From contig JAGOKN010000012.1 in NCBI GenBank assembly GCA_017994575.1, forward strand, positions 1 through 48,176: a stretch of 48,176 bases of DNA, in the 5' to 3' direction. Source of the DNA: Nitrosomonas sp. (GTDB lineage Bacteria > Pseudomonadota > Gammaproteobacteria > Burkholderiales > Nitrosomonadaceae). Shown piece after piece: positions 1 through 7,812 of the stretch (the stretch's first letter is position 1; each line of letters begins with the position of its first letter). The position numbers and the translations under genes were made by a program. The notes under the pieces were generated by a model, which searched no databases, had not been told where the DNA came from, and saw only the letters and a list, made by a program, of their open reading frames with translations.

Positions 1-17
1 CTTTGGTACTCCTTCAT
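1..17 (-). CDS. tnpA: IS200-type TnpA transposase, first codons only
   Basis: Only five complete codons are present, reading MKEYQ, which is the usual N-terminus of IS200-group Y1 (HUH) transposases (MKEYQSLSH...). The ATG lies at 17-15 and is preceded by GAGGAG. TnpA would be a small single-strand DNA transposase that cuts and joins the hairpin ends. Identification rests on five residues together with the hairpin-bearing leader, so the family call is reasonable, but whether the gene is intact is unknown. Confidence 0.6.
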
Positions 18-112
18 TTTTGACTCCTCGTCTCGTGGTTGGGACTAGAACGTTACGACGACTGCCGTAACGGTCAAACCTTTGGGAGTCCCCCGGCAAA
101 GCCGGGGGTTTA
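1..112 (-). mobile_element. IS200/IS605-type insertion sequence, left end (partial)
   Basis: Read on the minus strand, this edge holds the 5' end of an IS200-type element: a GC-rich hairpin (stem 90-97 with 101-108, loop AAA), a second stem-loop (51-57 with 66-72, CGTTACG/CGTAACG), and then a Shine-Dalgarno and ATG for a transposase that runs off the window. GACTCC beside the first hairpin (90-85, minus strand) is complementary to GGAGTC over the Shine-Dalgarno (27-22), so the ribosome site can be folded away. IS200 elements are known for subterminal hairpins and a structured leader that suppresses transposase translation. The exact outer boundary, near 108-120, cannot be fixed from one end. 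Confidence 0.7.
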
Positions 113-308
113 CCTATTATTAATTAGTATGTTTTCTTAGTAATTTCCTGTATTTTCTCTGGTTCTGTTACTCGCACCTTGCGCTTTCTTAGAAGATTCC
201 TCTAAAAAAATCAGTAGTTATGTCGCTATAGAAATATATTTTTTAATAGCAATACGTTTGATCTTACTGAAAAACTAAATTTGTGTAATTGAGAGGGAGC
301 ATCAGAAT
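113..308. other. Intergenic region, IS end to response regulator
   Basis: AT-rich spacer of about 200 bases. No coding frame or repeat was recognised. It must hold the promoter of the gene at 309, but no -35/-10 pair stands out. A GGGAG Shine-Dalgarno lies 11 bases before the ATG at 309. Confidence 0.5.
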
Positions 309-1601
309 ATGGAAGGACTCATTGTTGAACCATCCAGAACTTACCAGAAACTTCTATCTTCAGCGATTGAATCGGGTGGATTTGGAACCAAGCAGGTCTC
401 AACAGGAAGTGAAGCTCTGATGCTGTTGAAAGAGCAATCTTTCGATCTGATATTTATTGCAATGCACTTGCAAGATATGGATGTGCATAAATTTTCGTCA
501 CAGCTAAGAGCGGATTTGCGTACCCGCCAAATCCCTGTGGTTATGGTCACGTCCAATGAGGATAAGAAATTATTGGATGAAGCATTTTCAGCCGGTGTGA
601 CGGAAATATTTGCTAAGCATGAATTAGATAAAATTACCAGTTATGCAGCGCAGTTTTTTAGGAAGAAATCTAATAAAGCCATGTCTGGCAATATTCTTTA
701 TATAGAAGATAATGCAGCAATTGCAAATCCGACAGCTACCATTCTTAGAGAAAGTGGATATACGGTCGATCATTTCGTAAACGGTGAAGAAGGTATCGAA
801 GCTTTCAGAAAAAATTCCTATGATTTAGTGCTGACGGATATATTGCTTAAAGGAAAGCTTAATGGCTATGGAACCGTCAAGGCAATACGTCATCTTGAAG
901 ATGAGAATAAAAAAGATATTCCTTTATTGGTATTTTCAGTTTTGGATGATGCCGCGCACAAAATAGAGTTATTGCGCTTAGGTGCCAATGATTACGTCAC
1001 CAAACCGTTGGTTCAGGAAGAATTGCTTGCAAGAGTCAGCAATTTGATTATTAACAAGAAATTATTAGACAAGATGCGTATGCAGAGATGTAGCACAAGT
1101 GAATCAGTCATTTCTGCCATGAAAGATCCGGTAACGGGTTTGTACAATTATGATTTTCTGATGGAAACCGCACTATCCAGGCTGCGTGAAGCAACACGAC
1201 ACAACATATCCTACAGTCTAATTAACGTTAGTATTGATCAACTCAAACAAATTAGTGAAACATATGGCCAATCAACGGGCGATTGCGTATTGAAAGAAAT
1301 CGCTTCTATACTTTCTCAATCTATTCGAAAAGAGGATGTCGCTGCTCGCCATGAAGAAGAGGAATTTGTGTTGCTATTGTCACACTGCGATATTTCAAAT
1401 GCAGCGATCATTGCAGAAAAGATTCGTAAATCGATTGAAAATCTAAAGCCTGCTAATTTGAGTATAACCGCAAGCTTTGGTGTCGCTGAAATAAGCCAAG
1501 ATTCAATGGAAGATTTTACCGAGCTATCCAAAGCAGCCAATCAAGCCGTGTGTCAAGCAAAAGCATGTGGCGGCAATACAGTGGTTGCACACGATTGCTG
1601 A
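309..1601 (+). CDS. Double-receiver / degenerate GGDEF response regulator
   Basis: Cytoplasmic signalling protein of 430 aa with two receiver domains (about 1-115 and 127-250) and a GGDEF domain (about 270-430). In the first receiver the phospho-acceptor position is alanine (A51 in FIAMHLQDMD), so it probably cannot be phosphorylated. The second keeps the acid pair (E133, D134), D177 and K232. The GGDEF signature is EEEEF (349-353): both catalytic glycines are replaced by glutamate, so diguanylate cyclase activity is unlikely. The inhibitory site RKED (340-343) sits exactly five residues upstream, as in functional I-sites, which suggests a c-di-GMP-binding effector rather than a synthase. It stands alone, and no cognate histidine kinase is adjacent. 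The ATG at 309 is the first in frame and has GGGAG upstream. Confidence 0.85.
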   Translation: MEGLIVEPSRTYQKLLSSAIESGGFGTKQVSTGSEALMLLKEQSFDLIFIAMHLQDMDVHKFSSQLRADLRTRQIPVVMVTSNEDKKLLDEAFSAGVTEIFAKHELDKITSYAAQFFRKKSNKAMSGNILYIEDNAAIANPTATILRESGYTVDHFVNGEEGIEAFRKNSYDLVLTDILLKGKLNGYGTVKAIRHLEDENKKDIPLLVFSVLDDAAHKIELLRLGANDYVTKPLVQEELLARVSNLIINKKLLDKMRMQRCSTSESVISAMKDPVTGLYNYDFLMETALSRLREATRHNISYSLINVSIDQLKQISETYGQSTGDCVLKEIASILSQSIRKEDVAARHEEEEFVLLLSHCDISNAAIIAEKIRKSIENLKPANLSITASFGVAEISQDSMEDFTELSKAANQAVCQAKACGGNTVVAHDC

Positions 1602-1671
1602 GATTTCCTGTAGTAATTCAGACAGCCTGTTGAAAAACCCCTGATACTACGTTGAATTGATAATAAAATAG

Positions 1672-1794
1672 AGGCTTCACCTTCGACCACTGGTAAGCTT
1701 TGAGCTGCATTTAAAAGAATCCGAATGGCGTTGGAAAAAACAACCTGATGAACTTGATAGTGAACTATCAAAACTCATCAGCTATTATCAATAG
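1672..1794 (+). pseudogene. Transposase C-terminal remnant (IS1595-like)
   Basis: A stop-bounded stretch of 40 codons without a start reads ...FELHLKESEWRWKK... and ends ...LISYYQ-stop. The HLKE-x-E-W-R pattern followed by a short charged tail resembles the C-termini of IS1595-group transposases as I remember them. No upstream part of the gene remains. Just upstream (about 1628-1640) is CTGTTGAAAAACCCC, similar to common IS ends. Most likely a scar of an old insertion. The family assignment is uncertain. Confidence 0.4.
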
Positions 1795-1997
1795 CTGCTA
1801 GTTTAGTGCTTTATAAAAAGTATAGGTTAGTAAACTAATTATCACAAGAAGGTACAAATATGCCACCAGGTAACAAAAGTGTTTCCAAGATAAAATAGAC
1901 CTCTACACAACCGTAAGAATTTTGCTGTAGTGACAGAAAAAATTTCCAAATGACAGTTGTTGCACGTCATTTTGATAGAAAGCGCCCTCTCCTCTTT

Positions 1998-2052
1998 TTA
2001 ATAAACATTTCATGAATATTTAACAAATACTTCAACGTAGCTTCATAAACCC
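1998..2052 (+). promoter_or_regulatory. Five 11-bp-phased TTMA repeats, Pho-box-like array
   Basis: Hexamers TTAATA (1998), TTCATG (2009), TTAACA (2020), TTCAAC (2031) and TTCATA (2042) begin exactly 11 bases apart. Direct repeats at 11-bp spacing are the hallmark of PhoB/PhoP-family (OmpR-type winged helix) binding sites. The TTCAT core resembles the weak half of a Pho box, although the canonical CTGTCAT is not present. The array ends 18 bases before the first ATG of the phosphoesterase gene. An operator role is inferred from phasing and position only. Confidence 0.45.
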
Positions 2053-2070
2053 TCTTTAAGCTGTGATGCC

Positions 2071-2907
2071 ATGAATAACCCAATTAAAAAGGCATTTATG
2101 GTGAAAAATACAGCTCCTATCAAAGTCAGAAGTGTTTGGATCTCAGATGTTCATCTCGGATTTCGCGGTTGCCAAGCCGATGCGCTCTTGCATTTTCTGC
2201 ATTCTGTCGAAACGGATTATCTTTTCCTAGTCGGCGACATTGTCGATTTTTGGAGCATCAAAAAGAATCCTTACTGGCCGCAAGAACACACTAATGTGAT
2301 TCGGTCGATTTTAGGCAAAGCTAAGCATGGCACCAAAGTCATTTATATTCCCGGCAATCATGATGAGGCATTACGGGATTGTGTCAGTCATGTATTCGGC
2401 AACATCGAGATTCATCAAGATTATGTGCACACATCAGCCGAAGGGAAAAAATTGCTGATAATGCATGGCGATGAATTTGATGTCATCGTCAAAAACAGCC
2501 GTTGGCTTGCTAAATTGGGAAATGTCGCCTACGACACTTTATTGGACCTCAATCACTATATCAATAGCTTGCGCAAATTCTTCGGTTTCTCCTACTGGTC
2601 ACTGGCTGCTTATCTAAAATTGAAGGTTAAGAATGCAGTCAGTTACATCAGCAGTTTTGAAGATGCATTGGCGCATCTGGCGCACGAACGCGGTGTCGAT
2701 GGTGTTGTCTGTGGGCATATACATCATGCCGAATTAAGAGAAATTAATTCAATTTTGTATTGCAATGATGGCGATTGGGTGGAGAGCTGCTCGACTCTGC
2801 TGGAACACACCGACGGATCACTGGAGTTGGTTTTCTGGTCTGAACGCTTTGAGCAATACAAAAATCATATTCAGGAAGAGTTACTTGCCAGTAAGAAAGC
2901 AGCTTGA
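2071..2907 (+). CDS. PlcP/LpxH-type metallophosphoesterase (COG2908)
   Basis: Calcineurin-like phosphoesterase of 278 aa. Metal-binding motifs are DVH (26-28), GDIVD (55-59), GNHDE (95-99), HGDEFD (132-137) and GHIH (215-218). The sequence also has the RGC, YWPQ and GDWVES features of the PlcP branch of COG2908, usually annotated as UDP-2,3-diacylglucosamine diphosphatase. PlcP of rhizobia and marine bacteria removes phospho-headgroups from phospholipids during phosphate starvation, giving diacylglycerol. That role fits the next two genes, a glycosyltransferase and a diacylglycerol kinase. An LpxH-like role in lipid A synthesis remains possible. Start: the ATG at 2071 has no Shine-Dalgarno; the ATG at 2098 follows AAAAAGG by five bases and is probably the true start, which also leaves room for a promoter after the repeat array. 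Confidence 0.75.
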   Translation: MNNPIKKAFMVKNTAPIKVRSVWISDVHLGFRGCQADALLHFLHSVETDYLFLVGDIVDFWSIKKNPYWPQEHTNVIRSILGKAKHGTKVIYIPGNHDEALRDCVSHVFGNIEIHQDYVHTSAEGKKLLIMHGDEFDVIVKNSRWLAKLGNVAYDTLLDLNHYINSLRKFFGFSYWSLAAYLKLKVKNAVSYISSFEDALAHLAHERGVDGVVCGHIHHAELREINSILYCNDGDWVESCSTLLEHTDGSLELVFWSERFEQYKNHIQEELLASKKAA

Positions 2908-2909
2908 AT

Positions 2910-2970
2910 ATGAAACCAAGAAATAATCACTGCTCTGTCCCAGCAGATTATTACCCTTCGCAGGTTTCAT
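2910..2970 (+). other. Intercistronic nested hairpin
   Basis: Directly after the phosphoesterase stop, three nested arms pair: ATGAAACC (2910-2917) with GGTTTCAT (2963-2970), AATAAT (2922-2927) with ATTATT (2947-2952), and CTGCT (2930-2934) with AGCAG (2942-2946). There is no U-tract, so it is more likely an mRNA-stabilising or processing structure within the three-gene unit than a strong terminator. Confidence 0.5.
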
Positions 2971-3072
2971 GCAAATCAATTTCCAATAACACATCAAAAG
3001 CTTTGCTGAACGGTATCAGGTCATTGTACTCATGTATGCATGTCGCTTTCAGAAGCTTAGGAACACATTGAA

Positions 3073-4110
3073 ATGAAAATATTTTATGGCATCCAAGGAA
3101 CCGGTAATGGTCATATCACTCGCGGTCGCATCATGGCCAGAGAACTACAAGCTGCTAATCTTGAAGTCACTTATCAATTTACTGGCAGACCGCAAGATAA
3201 ATTCTTTGATATGGAAGTGTTTAACGGCTATCAATGGCGCAATGGCCTGACGTTCAGCACTCAGAATGGCAAAATCAATCATCTGCAAACAGTATTGCAA
3301 TCCAAACCACTACGTTTTATAAAAGATATCAAACAGTTGGATTTGAGTAGTTACGATGTGGTGATTTGTGATTACGAACCAATAACTGCTTGGGCGGCGC
3401 GTCAACAGAACAAAAAAACCATAGGTATCAGTCATCAATATGCATTCCAATATCACATTCCCCGCGCAGGCACTGATCCGGTTTCTGAAGCGGTTATGAG
3501 AAATTTTGCTCCGGTTGATATTGGCATCGGTTTGCATTGGCATCATTTCGATCAACCTATTTTGCCGCCTGTGATTGAAACTCCGATCATTACTCAGCAG
3601 GTACAAAGAAACAAGGTAGTTATCTATCTGCCCTTTGAAGATCAGCAGCATGTGATGAAACTGTTATCGCCCTTCAAGGAATTTGAATTCTTTATTTATT
3701 CTCCAGAGAATGTGGCTTCGCCTTATGCGCATATTCATTGCAAACCATTGTCTCTGCATGGGTTCCAAAAAGATTTGTCAGATTGTGCCGGCATCATTTG
3801 CAACGCTGGTTTTGAGCTGGCCAGTGAATCGTTGCAACTGGGCAAGAAAATCCTGGTAAAACCCGTGCATGCACAAATGGAACAAACTTCCAATGCAGCG
3901 GCTCTTCAACTATTAGGATACGGAAAAATGATGCATAGCGTCGATGCGAAAATAATTGAGCAATGGCTGTATGAATCCAAGGCTATTCAAGTAACTTACC
4001 CCAACACGGCCAAATATTTGGTGCAATGGATCAAGGACGGCATGCCGCCCATTGATCCATCCTGGTGTCGTCAGATATGGTCAGATGTTAAGGTGATCCC
4101 GGTTGATTGA
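3073..4110 (+). CDS. GT28-like glycosyltransferase (MJ1255/VC2487 family)
   Basis: 345 aa, GT-B fold. The N-terminal glycine-rich loop GTGNGHITRG (9-18) matches the MurG/MGD-type start of GT28 enzymes. Near 245-290, CNAGFELASESLQLG...KPVHAQMEQTSNA resembles the MurG donor-sugar region. Family members are generally named MJ1255/VC2487 glycosyltransferases with undefined substrate. GT28 includes diacylglycerol glycosyltransferases, and the flanking phosphoesterase and diacylglycerol kinase make diacylglycerol the likely acceptor, giving a glycolipid at the cytoplasmic membrane (inference). AGGA lies about 11 bases before the ATG. The gap to the upstream gene is 165 bases, with a hairpin, and to the downstream gene 88 bases. 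Confidence 0.75.
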   Translation: MKIFYGIQGTGNGHITRGRIMARELQAANLEVTYQFTGRPQDKFFDMEVFNGYQWRNGLTFSTQNGKINHLQTVLQSKPLRFIKDIKQLDLSSYDVVICDYEPITAWAARQQNKKTIGISHQYAFQYHIPRAGTDPVSEAVMRNFAPVDIGIGLHWHHFDQPILPPVIETPIITQQVQRNKVVIYLPFEDQQHVMKLLSPFKEFEFFIYSPENVASPYAHIHCKPLSLHGFQKDLSDCAGIICNAGFELASESLQLGKKILVKPVHAQMEQTSNAAALQLLGYGKMMHSVDAKIIEQWLYESKAIQVTYPNTAKYLVQWIKDGMPPIDPSWCRQIWSDVKVIPVD

Positions 4111-4198
4111 AATTGTCGCTAAAGTACTATCAATAGCACTATCATTTTGATTCATTTATGATTTATTCTAACAATTAGAGAAATTTTTAAACTCAGAT

Positions 4199-5200
4199 AT
4201 GAAAGACAATCTTTTATTTCAACACAACCCGATGGTCATCAAAATCCCCTCTCCACAAAAGATTCTGATTATTTACAATCCAATATCCAGCGCAGGAAAC
4301 ACTGAAGCCATGGCTTGCAAACTGGAAACGGAGTTGATGTTCCATGGTAAGACCGTTGAAGTGCGCACATCTGAGAAAAAAATGAAAGGTTACATGCGTA
4401 TCGCTGATGACATCGCTGCCAGCGACCTGGTTGTGGTAGTCGGTGGCGATGGAACAATACGCAAGCTTTTAGATATCATCAATAAAACCGCCACGCCCAT
4501 TTATGCGATTCCAGGCGGAAATGAGTCTCTATTTGCACGGTTTTATGAAATGAGTGCCAGCGCGGAAGATCTGCTGCAATCAATCACTGCGGGTACTTGT
4601 CTGCAACAATTTTACGGTTTGATCAGTGGTAAAGGTATTCAAGGGGAAAAACCATTTTTCAATATGGCATCAATGGGCCTAGATTCGCTCACGGTTAAAA
4701 ATATTGGTAAAAGAAAAGGCCCTTTGAATGATTCAATCTATGTCTGGCATGGACTCAAGGCTTTGTGTGCATTGCATCATCCAACGGTATCCGTCAGTAT
4801 TGACGGCGAACCAGTGATCGATCATGGTTCCGGATATATCATCATCGCCAACAATTCAGCTTATGCCAGAAACTTGCAACTCGTGCCTGCGGCTAATCCC
4901 TCCAAAAACGAACTGGTACTGGGATTCTTACCCGGTGCACGACATCAACACGAACTGATCAAAGCCATGAAAATCTTGCAACGCAAGCCCGCAAACCTGC
5001 CTATGCAGTTTTTCTCAGGAAAAAACATCGCTTGTACCCTGCATGAAAAATCTTATCCATTGCAGGTTGATGGTGATTACTTCCGCAATCGCGATATCGA
5101 AGCTGAAAGTACAGTCGAATTTAGCATCAGTCCGCGACCCATTCGGGTACTGATTCCACCGTATTTGAATACCTCTGTATTGCAGGCAGCCAATCATTAA
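4199..5200 (+). CDS. Diacylglycerol kinase-type lipid kinase (DagK/YegS family)
   Basis: 333 aa, about the length of soluble bacterial lipid kinases (DgkB, YegS). The DAGKc domain starts near residue 21 with the nucleotide-loop IYNPISSAG (25-33) and carries GGDGT (82-86). The usual P-x-GT-x-NDFAR loop is altered to PGGNESLFAR (105-114), so the asparagine-aspartate pair is shifted or replaced, which may change lipid specificity. The C-terminal beta-rich domain includes NMASMGLDS and the IIANN stretch. It would phosphorylate diacylglycerol, or a related lipid, to phosphatidate and so return diacylglycerol from the upstream phosphoesterase to phospholipid synthesis. The Shine-Dalgarno is weak. 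An in-frame ATG at 4232 is an alternative start. Confidence 0.75.
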   Translation: MKDNLLFQHNPMVIKIPSPQKILIIYNPISSAGNTEAMACKLETELMFHGKTVEVRTSEKKMKGYMRIADDIAASDLVVVVGGDGTIRKLLDIINKTATPIYAIPGGNESLFARFYEMSASAEDLLQSITAGTCLQQFYGLISGKGIQGEKPFFNMASMGLDSLTVKNIGKRKGPLNDSIYVWHGLKALCALHHPTVSVSIDGEPVIDHGSGYIIIANNSAYARNLQLVPAANPSKNELVLGFLPGARHQHELIKAMKILQRKPANLPMQFFSGKNIACTLHEKSYPLQVDGDYFRNRDIEAESTVEFSISPRPIRVLIPPYLNTSVLQAANH

Positions 5201-5331
5201 ACAGCACATAAAGGCAAATCAGATTATTGGCAATTTTCACCTTTATGAGAGGCTTTTTATAGCGCTTAAAAGACCGTAAGAAAATTATCGATACCAATAA
5301 GTAAATACTCAATGTTTTGATAATTGCTAAC

Positions 5332-5358
5332 TATAGTAGCCAAACCATGGCTACTATA
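5332..5358. terminator. Hairpin after the lipid gene cluster
   Basis: A perfect 10-bp stem, TATAGTAGCC (5332-5341) with GGCTACTATA (5349-5358), has a 7-base loop. It lies 130 bases past the kinase stop, between convergent genes. Both outer ends are AT-rich. No clear U-tract, so a terminator function is tentative. Confidence 0.45.
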
Positions 5359-5422
5359 AACTGACCAATATCCGATTGAATTTGTAGATATAAGCATCCA
5401 AACCTACCCAATTCATTACAAC

Positions 5423-5447
5423 TGATCAACGAAGTTATCGTTGATCA
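5423..5447 (-). terminator. Hairpin downstream of ftsH
   Basis: A perfect 9-bp stem, TGATCAACG (5423-5431) with CGTTGATCA (5439-5447), has the loop AAGTTAT. It begins about 60 bases beyond the ftsH stop in the minus-strand direction. It probably marks the 3' end of the ftsH transcript. No long U-run follows. The rest of 5201-5508 shows nothing else recognisable. Confidence 0.45.
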
Positions 5448-5508
5448 CATTCCAGTAAAGCTAGATAAGTTTTTTCAATCGACCCTGCCCTCGATATACA
5501 GTGGTCAT

Positions 5509-7332
5509 TTAATGCGATGAATACGGAACAATCACTTGCTTGAGTTTAATGATTTCCGGTTGATTGAGTGTCTCAGTCTTTAGCAATGCCTCAGCAGTTT
5601 GATCCAACAAAGCGCGATTGGTCTGGAGAATATTGACTGCACGCTCCAGCGCCTGATCAACCAATGTGCGGACAGAGAGATCCACCTTATTGGCGGTTTC
5701 TTCACTGTAATTGCGATTTTGTGGCAATGGGACATTGGGTTGCAGAAATGCCGATTGTTCTCTGTCATAGGCTACATTGCCCAAAGTTTCGCTCATTCCG
5801 TAACGCAGCACCATGGCACGAGCAATATCAGTGGCACGCACCAGATCATCCGCTGCACCAGTGGATACCTCGTTAAATACGACTTGCTCAGCCGCACGCC
5901 CACCCAGCAACACTGCCATTTTATTTTGCAACTCCACGCGAGTCATCAGGAAACGATCTTCTGTTGGGCGTTGAATGGTGTATCCCAGCGCACCGACACC
6001 ACGTGGAATAATCGAAACTTTATGGACTTCATCAGTCCCTGGTAATGCCAGCGCTACCATAGCATGTCCCAGTTCATGAAAGGCAACCACGCGCCGTTCA
6101 TTGGGATTCAGCAGGCGATTGCGTTTTTCCAAACCGGCCACAATCCGCTCAATCGCATTGTTGATATCATCCATCGTGACGGATGTGGCATTGCGTCGTG
6201 TAGCCAGCAGAGTAGCTTCATTAATCAGGTTTGCCAGATCTGCGCCGGTAAATCCGGGGGTTAAAGCGGCAATCTGTTCGATTTTGACATCCGTATTCAA
6301 CTTTACTTTTTTCACATGTACGGCAAGGATTTGTTCACGGCCGATTTTGTCGGGACGATCTACCAACACTTGACGATCAAACCGACCGGCACGCAACAAT
6401 GCCGGATCGAGAATTTCCGGCCGATTGGTTGCTGCCAACAGTACAATCCCACTACTGGAATCGAAACCATCCAGCTCGGCCAATAATTGATTCAGCGTCT
6501 GCTCTTTTTCGTCATGCCCTCCCCCCAGGCCATAAGCACCGCGAGCGCGGCCCAGCGCATCCAATTCATCAATAAAGATAATGGCAGGTGCCATTTGCCG
6601 TGCCTGCTCGAACAAATCGCGTACTCTGGCAGCGCCCACACCAACAAACATTTCTACAAATTCCGAACCTGAAATTGAGAAAAAAGGCACTCCAGCCTCA
6701 CCTGCTACAGCACGTGCCAGTAATGTTTTGCCAGTACCGGGAGGACCAACCAGTAAAATACCTTTGGGTGCACGACCACCCAATCGGCCATAATCAACCG
6801 GATTCTTGAGAAAATTGATAATTTCCAGCAGCTCTTCTTTGGCTTCATCCACGCCCGCCACATCATCAAAGGTAACTTTGGTTTCTTTTTCCACAAATAC
6901 TTTGGCATGGCTTTTGCCAATCGACATCAATCCGCTGCCCATGTTGCTACCCATGCGACGGATGATGAATAACCAGATCCCAATGAATAGCGCCGTCGGA
7001 AGAATCCAAGACAGCAAATCTCGCAACCAAGTGCTTTGTACGACGCCGGTATAAACGACATTGTGTTTATCCAGTATTTCCGCCAATTCAGGTTCTACTC
7101 GCGTAGTAACAAAGTCTTTAAATCCATCGGCATGTTCTTCTTTGAGCGTGCCGAAGATCTGATTCTCTGTAATGGCAATTTCAGCAATGCGCCCCTCCTC
7201 CAGAAAATGCTGGAAACGACTATATGGAATGGGCTTAACCTGTGTGTATCGCACATAAAGATTTTGCACTAACAGCAAGCTCGATATCGCTATGATGACA
7301 AACCAGAAGTTGACTTTTGCTTTTTTATCCAT
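5509..7332 (-). CDS. ftsH: ATP-dependent zinc metalloprotease FtsH (second-type paralog)
   Basis: Membrane AAA+ protease of 607 aa. Two membrane segments (about 8-25 and 108-125) flank a periplasmic domain. Walker A GPPGTGKT (196-203), Walker [12 protein letters not shown], the second region of homology [20 protein letters not shown] and the zinc-binding HELGH (419-423) are all intact. FtsH degrades misfolded membrane proteins and short-lived regulators. The pore motif and the protease third ligand region ([11 protein letters not shown]) look normal. The start is the ATG at 7332, with TGAGG six bases upstream; an in-frame GTG at 7347 overlaps that Shine-Dalgarno and is less likely. It is not next to rlmE/folP, the usual partners of the housekeeping ftsH, so this may be an extra copy (inference). 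Confidence 0.92.
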   Translation of the reverse strand: MDKKAKVNFWFVIIAISSLLLVQNLYVRYTQVKPIPYSRFQHFLEEGRIAEIAITENQIFGTLKEEHADGFKDFVTTRVEPELAEILDKHNVVYTGVVQSTWLRDLLSWILPTALFIGIWLFIIRRMGSNMGSGLMSIGKSHAKVFVEKETKVTFDDVAGVDEAKEELLEIINFLKNPVDYGRLGGRAPKGILLVGPPGTGKTLLARAVAGEAGVPFFSISGSEFVEMFVGVGAARVRDLFEQARQMAPAIIFIDELDALGRARGAYGLGGGHDEKEQTLNQLLAELDGFDSSSGIVLLAATNRPEILDPALLRAGRFDRQVLVDRPDKIGREQILAVHVKKVKLNTDVKIEQIAALTPGFTGADLANLINEATLLATRRNATSVTMDDINNAIERIVAGLEKRNRLLNPNERRVVAFHELGHAMVALALPGTDEVHKVSIIPRGVGALGYTIQRPTEDRFLMTRVELQNKMAVLLGGRAAEQVVFNEVSTGAADDLVRATDIARAMVLRYGMSETLGNVAYDREQSAFLQPNVPLPQNRNYSEETANKVDLSVRTLVDQALERAVNILQTNRALLDQTAEALLKTETLNQPEIIKLKQVIVPYSSH

Positions 7333-7812
7333 GGATAGCCTCAACACAATTTTAATGAATCACTTTATTTAGTTTTTATTCAACTCCATTTTCTTTTTCA
7401 GCATTACTACCGATCAGAAACTCTCGCTAGAGTTCTTGAGTGGTCATTATATTGTACAACTAGCTACTGAAATCTCATTTAGCTGGTAATTGATTTTAGA
7501 CAATAGCTTACTTGCAAAGTATGTAAGCTATTTCCTACGTTAATTGCAGAAATGACTGAGTAAAGAATAAGAAGCGACCGACAAAATATAACTACGCATA
7601 TCCCGTAATGATAGTTCAATGATTCCATGAACTTATCAAATTCAAACAAAATAATGGCAATTTATCATCTATGAATAAATCATCATTTGTTTTTTTTCAT
7701 TAGATTCTATTTATAATAAAAATAATCAATTTATAATCAACGAATTACAGAATTCAATTAATATCCTTTGTTACCCGTAGCAGCTAATTTTATTAAATAG
7801 GGCGCATTAATC
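7333..7812. other. Divergent intergenic region, ftsH / cheW
   Basis: 480 AT-rich bases that must carry both promoters. On the ftsH side a TATAAT-like hexamer occurs (minus strand, near 7447-7453). On the cheW side the 9-mer ATTTATAAT occurs twice, at 7709-7717 and 7729-7737, 20 bases apart, either of which could act as a -10. No gene, long inverted repeat or clear operator was found. Confidence 0.4.

Noticed and set aside
1931-1956. TGACAG repeated at 1931 and 1951 as a canonical Pho box (CTGTCA on the minus strand)
   Set aside because: The copies are 20 bp apart, not 11 or 22, and are more than 110 bp from the gene; the 11-bp array nearer the gene is the better candidate.
5599-6045. A 148-codon open frame opposite ftsH
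   Set aside because: It is a shadow frame of the well-conserved ftsH coding region, without a ribosome site.
7559-7590. TAAAGAAT followed by GACC-like sequence as a sigma-28 (FliA) promoter for cheW
   Set aside because: Spacing and the -10 half match poorly, and the site is about 250 bp upstream.
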